Source: Chloroflexota bacterium
GTDB lineage: Bacteria; Chloroflexota; Anaerolineae; B4-G1
Direction of reading: 5' to 3'
DNA: 5,247 nucleotides
Assembly: GCA_011046405.1 (NCBI GenBank)
Contig: DSAR01000554.1
Coordinates: 1-5,247 of the forward strand
The notes beneath the pieces were generated by a model that saw only the letters and a list, made by a program, of their open reading frames with translations, did no database searches and had not been told where the DNA came from. Positions 1 to 5,245 of the stretch are shown here, piece by piece; within the stretch, counting starts at the first letter, position 1; each line of letters opens with the position of its first letter. Made by a program: the position numbers and the translations under genes.

Positions 1-607
1 AAATAGACGTGCTCGAACGTCGCTGGGACCCGTAAGCGCTTCGGATTTGACCTAACCACTGGATGGCGCGCTGGAGATCGCCCATCGTGACGTCGAAGGT
101 CCAGGCCAATCCAAATAGCGTGAGCCCGGTCAAGATCAATACGGCCGCGGGCCAGCCCAGGTAAGTGGAAAGCACCGTCGATAAAGCCCAGCCCACGATG
201 CCGACGCTCCATTTTTCTCCGATGAGTTTCCAGGGATCGTCCCGTCCCACAATGGCGTGGGTCAGGGCCATCAGGCTGAAAATGGTCAACTCTGCCCCCA
301 CGAAAGGGCGCCATCGCCACTTCAGCGGCTGGTCCAGTTGATGGGCCAGCCACAACAGGCCACACAAGAGAATCGAGATGGCGGTCGGGTAGGCGCCCCA
401 TCCCAGCCAACGGTACAGGAAAACGATCCATGCATTGGCCCATCGCCCCTGAGTGATCTCGAATAGGGCCAGTACCGTGATGACGCCCAATGCGATGATC
501 AGCAAGGGTGGGATCTGCTGGACCCGTGGATCGGTCCAGATGGCCTGCCAATCGACCTGGCCGAGTTTCGAAGCGGATGATTTTTTTCTTGATCTGCGTC
601 TGGTCAT
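1..607 (-). CDS. ftsK: DNA translocase FtsK/SpoIIIE, N-terminal membrane domain (3' end outside window)
   Basis: FtsK/SpoIIIE proteins are membrane-anchored, ATP-driven DNA pumps that clear and sort chromosome ends at the division septum. Only the first 202 residues are visible. They begin with a basic cytoplasmic tail (MTRRRSRKKS), then a short DWQAIWTDPRV-type linker. Hydrophobic segments follow at about 33-51, 70-89, 103-120, 133-149 and 153-171, with the GWGAYP and WRWRPFVGAEL stretches typical of the FtsK 4TM region. The P-loop motor and the DNA-reading gamma domain would lie beyond base 1 and cannot be checked. The ATG at 605-607 is the only plausible start, because an in-frame TAG (647-649) lies 13 codons upstream with no other start codon between. 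A purine-rich GAAGAG precedes it, which is a weak ribosome site. The family call rests on the membrane-domain pattern alone. Another multi-pass membrane protein is possible but less likely. Confidence 0.75.
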   Translation of the reverse strand, partial: MTRRRSRKKSSASKLGQVDWQAIWTDPRVQQIPPLLIIALGVITVLALFEITQGRWANAWIVFLYRWLGWGAYPTAISILLCGLLWLAHQLDQPLKWRWRPFVGAELTIFSLMALTHAIVGRDDPWKLIGEKWSVGIVGWALSTVLSTYLGWPAAVLILTGLTLFGLAWTFDVTMGDLQRAIQWLGQIRSAYGSQRRSSTSI

Positions 608-783
608 TTTTGTCTCTTCTGTTAACGAGATTGAGCGTATGATCCACTACCCGACATTCGTGACCAAGAGCCTGGTTTTCGATCACGAATCACACGAATG
701 CTCGAATTTCACGAATGTGGCTCTCTGCTAGTTCACATGGTCGGTTTAGCAAGCGGTCAATTTTTTGCCACGAATGTTTTTTG

Positions 784-893
784 GTATCTTCTCAATAAGT
801 TGGGGAGCTGTGGCCGGTCTCCCGACCGAGCCACAGCGGGCACGGTCAGGAGACCGGCCCGAGCGAGTTTGCCCCGGTTTATTGAGATGATAC
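784..893. repeat. 110-nt long self-complementary hairpin element inside copy A
   Basis: The outer arms 784-805 and 872-893 pair over 22 positions with one T-T mismatch (789/888) and three G-T pairs (799-801 with 876-878). An asymmetric internal loop follows (806-811 and 860-871). The inner arms 812-822 and 849-859 are a perfect 11-bp match, extended by 824-828 with 843-847 after one C-A mismatch, leaving a 14-nt loop. A competing local hairpin is also possible: 807-814 pairs with 830-837 and 815-819 with 824-828, with a single bulged A. The insert is more GC-rich than the repeat around it. The 7-mer GTTTTTT occurs on both sides (776-782 and 894-900) and could be a target duplication. It may be a mobile palindromic element or a structured RNA; I see no protein in it. 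Confidence 0.7.
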
Positions 894-904
894 GTTTTTT
901 TTTT
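812..904 (+). terminator. Terminator-like stem followed by T10 on the plus strand (tentative)
   Basis: On the plus strand the hairpin closes at 893 and is followed at once by G and ten T (895-904), the form of a Rho-independent terminator. No plus-strand gene is visible upstream, and on the minus strand, where all genes lie, the hairpin is followed by A-rich sequence, so it would not be a standard terminator for the sensor gene. It may be a chance result of the insertion or may end an unseen plus-strand transcript. Confidence 0.25.
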
Positions 905-1022
905 AAATTCGAAGCCAAAATTCGTGTTATTTGTCGTGACATTCGTGATCCAGAGATGTCGGGTAATAAAAGCGTATTAAAGCGTTTAGCTGGTTTGATT
1001 ATAGGGTAGTGAGAATAGCTTG

Positions 1023-3005
1023 TCAAACGGCAGTTGTGGGATCAGTCGCTTCTGATGGCGTGCTTTGTGGGGCAACGTCAACCTGAACTGATGATCCGTT
1101 TTCTTTCAAGGATTCTTGTTCTTCCATCTCGGCCAGCGCCTGGGTGACGGCTTCGATGGCGATCCGTTGTTTCCGGTATAGATCCGATTCGCTCATCACC
1201 AGCCGGTGGGCGACTTCGCGCACCTTGTGACCCTGGAGGAATTTGAGTTCGAGGATGTTGTAGAGCAGCCATTCGGGCGCCGTCATCTTGCGTTGCCCGT
1301 CGGGGCGTAACCGTTCGATGGCCTCGCGCAGGACGGCGCGCACGCCCTTTATCGTGTTCCCGCCGTATTCTTGCACGGCGTGTTCCACGATCCGCAGAGA
1401 TAGCAGCGGTTGGGCGGTCAGGTTGGGACCGCCCCAGTAATGGTTGAGAGCGTCGTGAACTGATTGGCGAAACTCCTCGTTTTCTACCAGGTCGAAGCCG
1501 GTCAGCGCTTCTTCGCCCACGTAATACATCACGCCCCGGCGGCGTTGGATGTCCTCAATCTCTGGGATGATGTGCTCCAGGGCGGAGAAGATGCCCTGTT
1601 GGAGTTGGCGATCCTCCAACGCGGCCGTCGCCTGGGCCAGGAGCGATGTTAACCCCTCTCGTTCTTCGGGGGTCAGATCCGGCTCTGGCGCGCGGGCCGT
1701 CATTCCCACGACGCCGATCACGCGCGTTTGATCCTGGGTATAAAGGGGCGCCAGCCAATAGCCATTCCACACGAACAGGCTATTGTGACGTTCAAGTCGC
1801 CGGCTAGAGGAGAGCGTCTCGCCGGACCAGGTTTGCCACGCTTCTGGCGGCAGTTTGTCGGCCGTTCTGGGGTCTAGCGAGCCGCATACGACTTCCAGGT
1901 GTGGGGTGTTTCCATCAATGACGGTGATGAAGGCAGTTTTGACGCGCAGAAGGTCGCATAGAGCGGTCAGGACATTCTCCAGAAATTGGCGTAGGTCGGT
2001 CGTCGTCAATAGCCGGTTGCTGAGATCCTGAATCCAGGCGATCTCCGGTTGGTCCTGCCGGTAGAGCGCGCGGTCGATCAGGGGTTTCGCCAACTCAATG
2101 CCCAATTGGATCAGAATGACGGTAGCGACGGCGCCGAAGAGCACCAGGCGACTGCCAGGTAAGCCGATCCACTGTTCGGTGCGCGAGGCGACGATGATGA
2201 CGACGACGACCAGCGTCGCCGCGAAAGGTCCGCGCAAGAGGAAGCGCACCAGCCGGTGCTTGACGGCCCGGTCGGGAGTGAGCGCGCCAAAGAAGGCGAC
2301 GCTATAGGCCAGGACAACCAGCATCCAGCCGACGCCGATGTTGCCCAGCACTAACAGCAACCATAGTCCCAGGCCGGCGGTCACGCCCTTAACGCCAGTG
2401 ATCAGCAAGAAGGGGAAGACACCGGCGGCAGGTGCTGCGACGGTGGCTGCGAGGTAGGTCATACGTCTTCGGGAAGTCGACGTCAGACAACGGCTCCGCG
2501 CCCAGAAGACGTTGATCGTTCCCCAGATTACAGTGGTTAAAAAATAGAGCACGAACAGGGGAAAGAGCGGGCCGGGGAACAGGCGCGGCGTCCCCGGCAA
2601 TAACTTGCCGTCGCGCACGATCCAATCACTGAAGCCCACACCTAGCAATACGCCGGCGCTGAGGAGATAGCTGATCCGCGTGGCGATGTCTCGCTTCTTG
2701 CTCTGGGTGCCCGTCGTCGCCAGAAGCGCATTGGAGAAGTCCAGGTAGGCCGCCGGTGTAAACGTGATACCAATCCACTGGATGCGCAGCCAGATGGTTG
2801 CCACGCCCGGGCCTTCGACGCCGACCAGGGCCAGATCGGCGAAATAGGTAATCAGGACACAGGCCAGGAGACCGATGAATGAGCGTGTGACCTTGGTGCG
2901 AAGGTTGTAGATGATCAGGTAGAGCAGCAGGGCGCCAGAGAAGATGACGATGCCTGACGTCAGCACGGTGTTGATTAGTTCGAGCCAGTTTTTGAGTTCC
3001 AACAC
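1023..3005 (-). CDS. Multi-pass membrane GAF-domain protein with C-terminal sigma-region-4-like HTH; predicted membrane-bound regulator
   Basis: The likely product has 660 residues. The N-terminal third is membrane: hydrophobic segments near 15-34, 41-61, 71-94, 110-125, 143-168, 184-203, 211-240, 260-274 and 285-303, resembling the 7TM sensor region of some histidine kinases plus extra helices. A GAF-like domain follows at about 322-465 (from AWIQDLSNRLL to the GVVGMTARAP strand and closing helix), then a helical region with HYWGGPNL. At about 576-628, LLYNILELKFLQG then KVREVAHRLVMSESDLYRKQ reads like sigma region 4, a DNA-binding helix-turn-helix. The tail is low-complexity and polar. No H-box or kinase ATP-binding motif is present, so it is not a histidine kinase. 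Inference: a one-component sensor that binds DNA from the membrane; ligand and targets are unknown. The GTG start at 3003-3005 is chosen because AAGGA lies 10 nt upstream. An in-frame GTG at 3060-3062 would add 19 residues but has no such site. Confidence 0.8.
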   Translation of the reverse strand: MLELKNWLELINTVLTSGIVIFSGALLLYLIIYNLRTKVTRSFIGLLACVLITYFADLALVGVEGPGVATIWLRIQWIGITFTPAAYLDFSNALLATTGTQSKKRDIATRISYLLSAGVLLGVGFSDWIVRDGKLLPGTPRLFPGPLFPLFVLYFLTTVIWGTINVFWARSRCLTSTSRRRMTYLAATVAAPAAGVFPFLLITGVKGVTAGLGLWLLLVLGNIGVGWMLVVLAYSVAFFGALTPDRAVKHRLVRFLLRGPFAATLVVVVIIVASRTEQWIGLPGSRLVLFGAVATVILIQLGIELAKPLIDRALYRQDQPEIAWIQDLSNRLLTTTDLRQFLENVLTALCDLLRVKTAFITVIDGNTPHLEVVCGSLDPRTADKLPPEAWQTWSGETLSSSRRLERHNSLFVWNGYWLAPLYTQDQTRVIGVVGMTARAPEPDLTPEEREGLTSLLAQATAALEDRQLQQGIFSALEHIIPEIEDIQRRRGVMYYVGEEALTGFDLVENEEFRQSVHDALNHYWGGPNLTAQPLLSLRIVEHAVQEYGGNTIKGVRAVLREAIERLRPDGQRKMTAPEWLLYNILELKFLQGHKVREVAHRLVMSESDLYRKQRIAIEAVTQALAEMEEQESLKENGSSVQVDVAPQSTPSEATDPTTAV

Positions 3006-3015
3006 AGGGATATAT

Positions 3016-3020
3016 TCCTT
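3016..3020 (-). promoter_or_regulatory. Ribosome binding site (AAGGA) deciding the start of the sensor gene
   Basis: AAGGA on the minus strand lies 10 nt before GTG (3003-3005) and 13 nt before the following TTG. It falls inside the longer open frame that begins at 3062, so it argues that the longer start is not used. The upstream codons of that longer frame also run close to repeat copy B. Confidence 0.55.
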
Positions 3021-3095
3021 GATACCAAATGAGATAAATTTGAAACTTGGGGGAGTAACCACGAATCATGCGGATACAAAACATCCGGTGGATTG

Positions 3096-3294
3096 ATTAC
3101 CCGACATCTCTGGATCACGAATGTCACGAATGGACAAATAACACGAATTTCGACTCTCTGCTAGTTCGCATGGTCGGCTTAGCAAGTGGTCAATTTTTTT
3201 GCCACGAATGACGCGAATTTTCACTAATCTTTGGGTTTTTCGTGTTAATTCGTGGCTAATCTCTGACCGCAGCCATACGAAATCCCAAAGAACC
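3096..3294. repeat. Composite dispersed repeat, copy B (reversed R2 joined to full R1)
   Basis: The reversed R2 module (3096-3150, starting ATTACCCGACAT) is joined directly to an R1 module (3153-3294). 3099-3147 is a perfect 49-bp inverted match to 4137-4185. R1 is itself nested palindromic: TTCGCATGG (3165-3173) faces CCATACGAA (3273-3281), and inside that GCCACGAAT (3201-3209) faces ATTCGTGGC (3248-3256), with ACGCGAA (3211-3217) facing TTCGTGT (3239-3245). It lies between the acetyltransferase stop and the sensor start in a 329-bp gap. The stretch 3295-3334 holds a few further TTCG/CATTCGTG words but no gene. Confidence 0.8.
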
Positions 3295-3334
3295 GAATTT
3301 CGAAAAACATTCGTGAATGGGTAGTGATGACGGG

Positions 3335-3865
3335 CTACCGTATGTTGCCGCCAAAAGCGAGTGCGATGTCTTGCGTGGGCCAATAGTGATCGTTGTAACC
3401 GCAAAAAGATAACCCACGCGATTGGCAGAAGCGGATAGCCGGGTAGTTCTTCGTCTGTACGTTGATGAGCAGGCGTTTCAGGTCGTGATCACAGGCCCAT
3501 TGGGCGGCAGCCTGAAGCAGCATCGTCCCAATACCTTGACGCCTCAGGGGACGATGGACGATCAGGTCTCCGATCAGCGCTCTTTCGTGTTCCAACTCGG
3601 CGGTCAGGGTCACATAGCCGCAAATTCGTTCGTCTTCCTGGGCGATCAGAAAGTCGTCGCGTCGTTGCCACCCCGCCAGCATATCTGACCCGCGCAGAGG
3701 ATAATCAACACGGATCTCGCGGGGGAGATTGGCGACCCGGAAGGTGACGGTAATCGTGCCGTTCAACTCGCGCGTTTCCATTTGCCAGACGTGATCGGTG
3801 ACGTAGGAATGATTGAGAGAGAGGCACGTTTCAAGGTCTTTAGCTTTTGCCGCTCGTATTCTCAT
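3335..3865 (-). CDS. GNAT-family N-acetyltransferase
   Basis: The protein has 176 residues, a normal length for a single-domain GNAT enzyme, which moves an acetyl group from acetyl-CoA to an amine. The acetyl-CoA loop is clear: strand IGDLIVH (98-104), then the R-x-x-G-x-G motif RRQGIG (108-113), and the helix MLLQAAAQWA. A second conserved part, N140-YPAIRFCQSRGLSFCGYND, matches the C-terminal N..A..F....GF region of the family and ends with DIALAF. This end resembles the streptothricin-acetyltransferase-like branch, but the substrate cannot be read from sequence. The ATG at 3863-3865 follows a weak GAAAG ribosome site; the stop is TAG. There is no signal peptide or membrane segment, so it is cytoplasmic. 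The gene stands alone between repeat copies B and C. A promoter near 4211-4239 could serve it through a long leader. Confidence 0.85.
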   Translation of the reverse strand: MRIRAAKAKDLETCLSLNHSYVTDHVWQMETRELNGTITVTFRVANLPREIRVDYPLRGSDMLAGWQRRDDFLIAQEDERICGYVTLTAELEHERALIGDLIVHRPLRRQGIGTMLLQAAAQWACDHDLKRLLINVQTKNYPAIRFCQSRGLSFCGYNDHYWPTQDIALAFGGNIR

Positions 3866-3886
3866 GCTATATCGCTTTCGTTAGTT

Positions 3887-4061
3887 GGCTCTCTGGTAGT
3901 TCGCATGGCTGGCTTGGCAAGCAGTCAATTTTTCGCCACGAATTACACGAATTGTCACTAATCTTTGGGTTTTTCGTGTCCATTCGTGCAAACATGTCCT
4001 GAGCATAGTCGAAGGATTCGTGGCCAATCTCTCATCGCGGCCATGCGAAATCCCAAGAACC
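3887..4061. repeat. Dispersed repeat module R1, copy C
   Basis: This is a direct-orientation partner of 3153-3294, sharing CTCTCTG, TTCGCATGG, TCACTAATCTTTGGGTTTTT and the closing CGAAATCCC with AAGAACC. The nested palindrome is kept: TTCGCATGG (3900-3908) faces CCATGCGAA (4041-4049), a perfect match where copy B has one mismatch. It begins only 21 bp before the acetyltransferase start codon and is longer than copy B because of a short insertion (3989-4022). Unlike copies A and B it has no R2 module on its left. Confidence 0.75.
3989..4022. repeat. 34-bp insertion in R1 copy C with 7-bp direct duplication
   Basis: Compared with copy B, copy C has 34 extra bases: 27 new ones holding TCCTGAGCATAGTCGAAGGA (3997-4016, an imperfect palindrome with TCCT/AGGA ends) plus a second ATTCGTG. 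ATTCGTG therefore occurs on both sides (3982-3988 and 4016-4022), as a target duplication would. From memory, the TCCTGAGC...TCGAAGGA motif is a common dispersed short palindrome in bacterial genomes. Confidence 0.6.
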
Positions 4062-4136
4062 ATCTGTGTTAATCCGTGTTCGATTTCGTTAAAAGTGTCA
4101 GTCCACCAGGTTTCCAACTTCTAATCTCCAGGAGAG

Positions 4137-4187
4137 TTCGTGTTATTTGTCCATTCGTGACATTCGTGATCCAGAGATGTCGGGTGG
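4137..4187. repeat. Dispersed repeat module R2, copy C
   Basis: This forward R2 module ends ATGTCGGGTGGT. Bases 4137-4185 are identical to the reverse complement of 3099-3147 over 49 bp and closely match 921-965 of copy A, which lacks four bases in the middle. The stretch 4062-4136 between R1 and R2 contains degenerate TGTGTTAATCCGTG-type words and no gene. The last bases, GGTGGT (4183-4188), can pair with ACCACC (4216-4221), beside the promoter. Confidence 0.8.
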
Positions 4188-4204
4188 TGAAAGTTTTTTA
4201 GGCG

Positions 4205-4239
4205 GATTTCATTCTACCACCAGGCGATTATTGTGGCAA
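4205..4239 (-). promoter_or_regulatory. Sigma-70-type promoter with extended -10, reading toward the acetyltransferase gene
   Basis: On the minus strand, TTGCCA (4239-4234) is separated by exactly 17 bp from TAGAAT (4216-4211), and the -10 is preceded by TGG, giving an extended -10. Both hexamers match the consensus at five of six positions. The start of transcription would be near 4204-4205, about 23 bp past the miaA stop. The transcript would carry a leader of about 340 nt through R2 and R1 of copy C before the acetyltransferase ATG at 3865. Confidence 0.5.
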
Positions 4240-4263
4240 GGGTGATTGGGTGGTTGGGTGATT
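4240..4263. repeat. Three tandem octamers overlapping the miaA stop codon
   Basis: GGGTGATT, GGGTGGTT and GGGTGATT follow each other without a gap. The last unit supplies two bases of the miaA stop codon (TTA on the plus strand, 4262-4264). Confidence 0.8.
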
Positions 4264-5245
4264 AGGAGAGCCAGGTTTGGACGGCGCGTTCGATGGCTTT
4301 GAGTGGGGTTTCGACGACGTCGAACCAGTGGATGTCGGAATCGTCGAGGTCGAACCAGTTGTATTGGTGACGGACGAAGCGATGGGTCTCGTGTTTGATC
4401 TCGGTGACGACTTCTTCCAGGGTCGCGCTGCCCTCGAAATAGGGCTGGAATTGCACGTAACCCAGCCCGGACATAGGCGGGAGATGCCAATCGTAACCGG
4501 CTTCGATCAACCGGCGCACTTCTTCCACCAACCCGGCCTCGATCATGCCCTCTACCCGCCGGTCGATGCGCGCGTAGAGCGTCTCCCGATCCATCGTCAA
4601 CCCGATCTGCAGGATGGGATAGGGTGGGGGGCGCTTGCCCTGTTGCTCGGAGATGGGCCGGCCCGTGACCAGGCACACCTCCAGCGCGCGGATGACGCGC
4701 CGCACGTTGTTGGGATGGATGCGCTCGGCGGCGACCGGGTCTAACGCCGCCAACCGGGCGTGGAGCGCGTCAGGCCCTTCCCGCGCCGCCTGGGCCTCCA
4801 GTTCGGCGCGCAGGTCAGGGTGGGGCGGGACGCGGGGGATGCGCCACCCCTCGACCACGGCGCGCACGTACTGGCCAGTCCCGCCGACGAGGATGGGGAG
4901 CCTGTCCCGCTCGTGAATCGCGTCGATGGCGGCGTAGGCCTGCTCCTGGTATTCGGCCAGTCCGACCGTCTCGTCCGGATTGGCGACGTCGATCAGGTGG
5001 TGGGGGACACGGGCTTGCTCTGCCGGCGTGGGCTTGGCGGTGCCGATGTCCATTCCCCGGTACAGCAATCGGGAATCGGCCGAGACGATTTCACCGTCGA
5101 AGACCTCGGCCAGGTGGAGCGAGAGCGCGGTCTTGCCCACGGCCGTCGGCCCGACGATGACCAATAGCGAACGGCGAATGGTCAATGGCGAATAGGCGAA
5201 TGGCGAATAGGCGAATGAGCGAATGAGCGAAATCCTGTCTCTCAT
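4262..5245 (-). CDS. miaA: tRNA dimethylallyltransferase MiaA
   Basis: MiaA moves a dimethylallyl group onto N6 of adenosine 37, next to the anticodon of tRNAs that read codons starting with U, the first step toward ms2i6A. The 327-residue frame has the P-loop GPTAVGKT (32-39), SADSRLLYRGMDIGTAKPT (55-73), the HHLIDV segment (82-87), GGTGQYVRAVVEG (121-133), HPNNVRRVIRALEV (177-190) with TGRPIS, GLGYVQF (260-266) and RHQYNWF (292-298). The last is usually R/K-R-Q, so the middle H is a mild variant. The core is complete and ends normally. The first ~27 residues are extra: MiaA usually starts just before the strand leading into the P-loop, and here this part is encoded by short tandem repeats (SFAYSPFAYSP). 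The ATG at 5243-5245 is taken, but only two bases upstream are visible. TTG codons at 5183-5185 or 5162-5164 fit the usual length better, yet lack a clear ribosome site. Confidence 0.95.
   Translation of the reverse strand: MRDRISLIRSFAYSPFAYSPLTIRRSLLVIVGPTAVGKTALSLHLAEVFDGEIVSADSRLLYRGMDIGTAKPTPAEQARVPHHLIDVANPDETVGLAEYQEQAYAAIDAIHERDRLPILVGGTGQYVRAVVEGWRIPRVPPHPDLRAELEAQAAREGPDALHARLAALDPVAAERIHPNNVRRVIRALEVCLVTGRPISEQQGKRPPPYPILQIGLTMDRETLYARIDRRVEGMIEAGLVEEVRRLIEAGYDWHLPPMSGLGYVQFQPYFEGSATLEEVVTEIKHETHRFVRHQYNWFDLDDSDIHWFDVVETPLKAIERAVQTWLS
5174..5230. repeat. Tandem 7-8-mer array (GCGAATG/GCGAATAG) at the miaA 5' end
   Basis: Units run GCGAATG, GTCAATG, GCGAATAG, GCGAATG, GCGAATAG, GCGAATGA, GCGAATGA, then a partial unit. 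A 15-bp block (GCGAATAGGCGAATG) is repeated perfectly at 5188-5202 and 5203-5217. Read on the minus strand in the miaA frame, this gives the repeated pentapeptide FAYSP. The array looks like slippage-prone intergenic sequence that has been joined to, or mistaken for, coding sequence. Confidence 0.8.

Larger units (their letters stand above)
649..967. repeat. Composite dispersed repeat, copy A (R2 inverted - R1 - hairpin - R2)
   Basis: This fills most of the 415-bp gap between the sensor gene and ftsK. The left end (649-716) is a degenerate, reversed R2 module starting ACCCGACAT and running through several CACGAAT-type words. Next comes a shortened R1 module (719-776: CTCTCTGCTAG, then GCAAGCGGTCAA and GCCACGAATG). 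The hairpin insert at 784-893 follows, then a good forward R2 module (920-967) ending ATGTCGGGTAAT. The two ends are therefore inverted relative to each other, TACCCGACAT against ATGTCGGGTA. Related copies lie at 3096-3294 and 3887-4187. The remaining pieces of the gap (608-648 and 968-1022) show nothing I can name. The layout resembles a non-autonomous mobile element, but no transposase or clear target duplication is seen. Confidence 0.75.

Noticed and set aside
257..731. Two plus-strand open frames opposite the ftsK start
   Set aside because: They are antisense to the clear FtsK membrane domain, have low-complexity composition and no family features.
641..967. CRISPR array, considered because CACGAAT words repeat
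   Set aside because: The words are irregularly spaced, occur in both orientations and have no constant repeat-spacer unit. No cas gene is present.
698..1026. Overlapping plus (698-1009) and minus (757-1026) open frames in the gap
   Set aside because: They are made of repeat copy A and the 110-nt hairpin, and no real domain is visible.
3060..3062. GTG as the start of the sensor protein
   Set aside because: It has no ribosome site, while the GTG at 3003-3005 has AAGGA at suitable spacing and starts just before the first membrane helix.
3201..3256. R1 inner hairpin as intrinsic terminator of the acetyltransferase gene
   Set aside because: On the minus strand the hairpin is followed by a run of A, not T, so it lacks the U-tract needed in the transcript.
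2626..3404. Minus-strand frames at 2626-3084 and 3066-3404
   Set aside because: The first is a frame-shifted shadow of the sensor gene, rich in R, H and P. The second is built from repeat B and the end of the acetyltransferase gene.
3881..4117. A 78-residue minus-strand frame between the acetyltransferase gene and miaA
   Set aside because: It lies almost entirely in repeat R1 copy C and shares its peptide with another repeat copy. There is no evidence of coding.
4209..5195. Several long plus- and minus-strand frames over miaA
   Set aside because: They are shadows of a clear, complete MiaA frame, caused by its high GC third positions.
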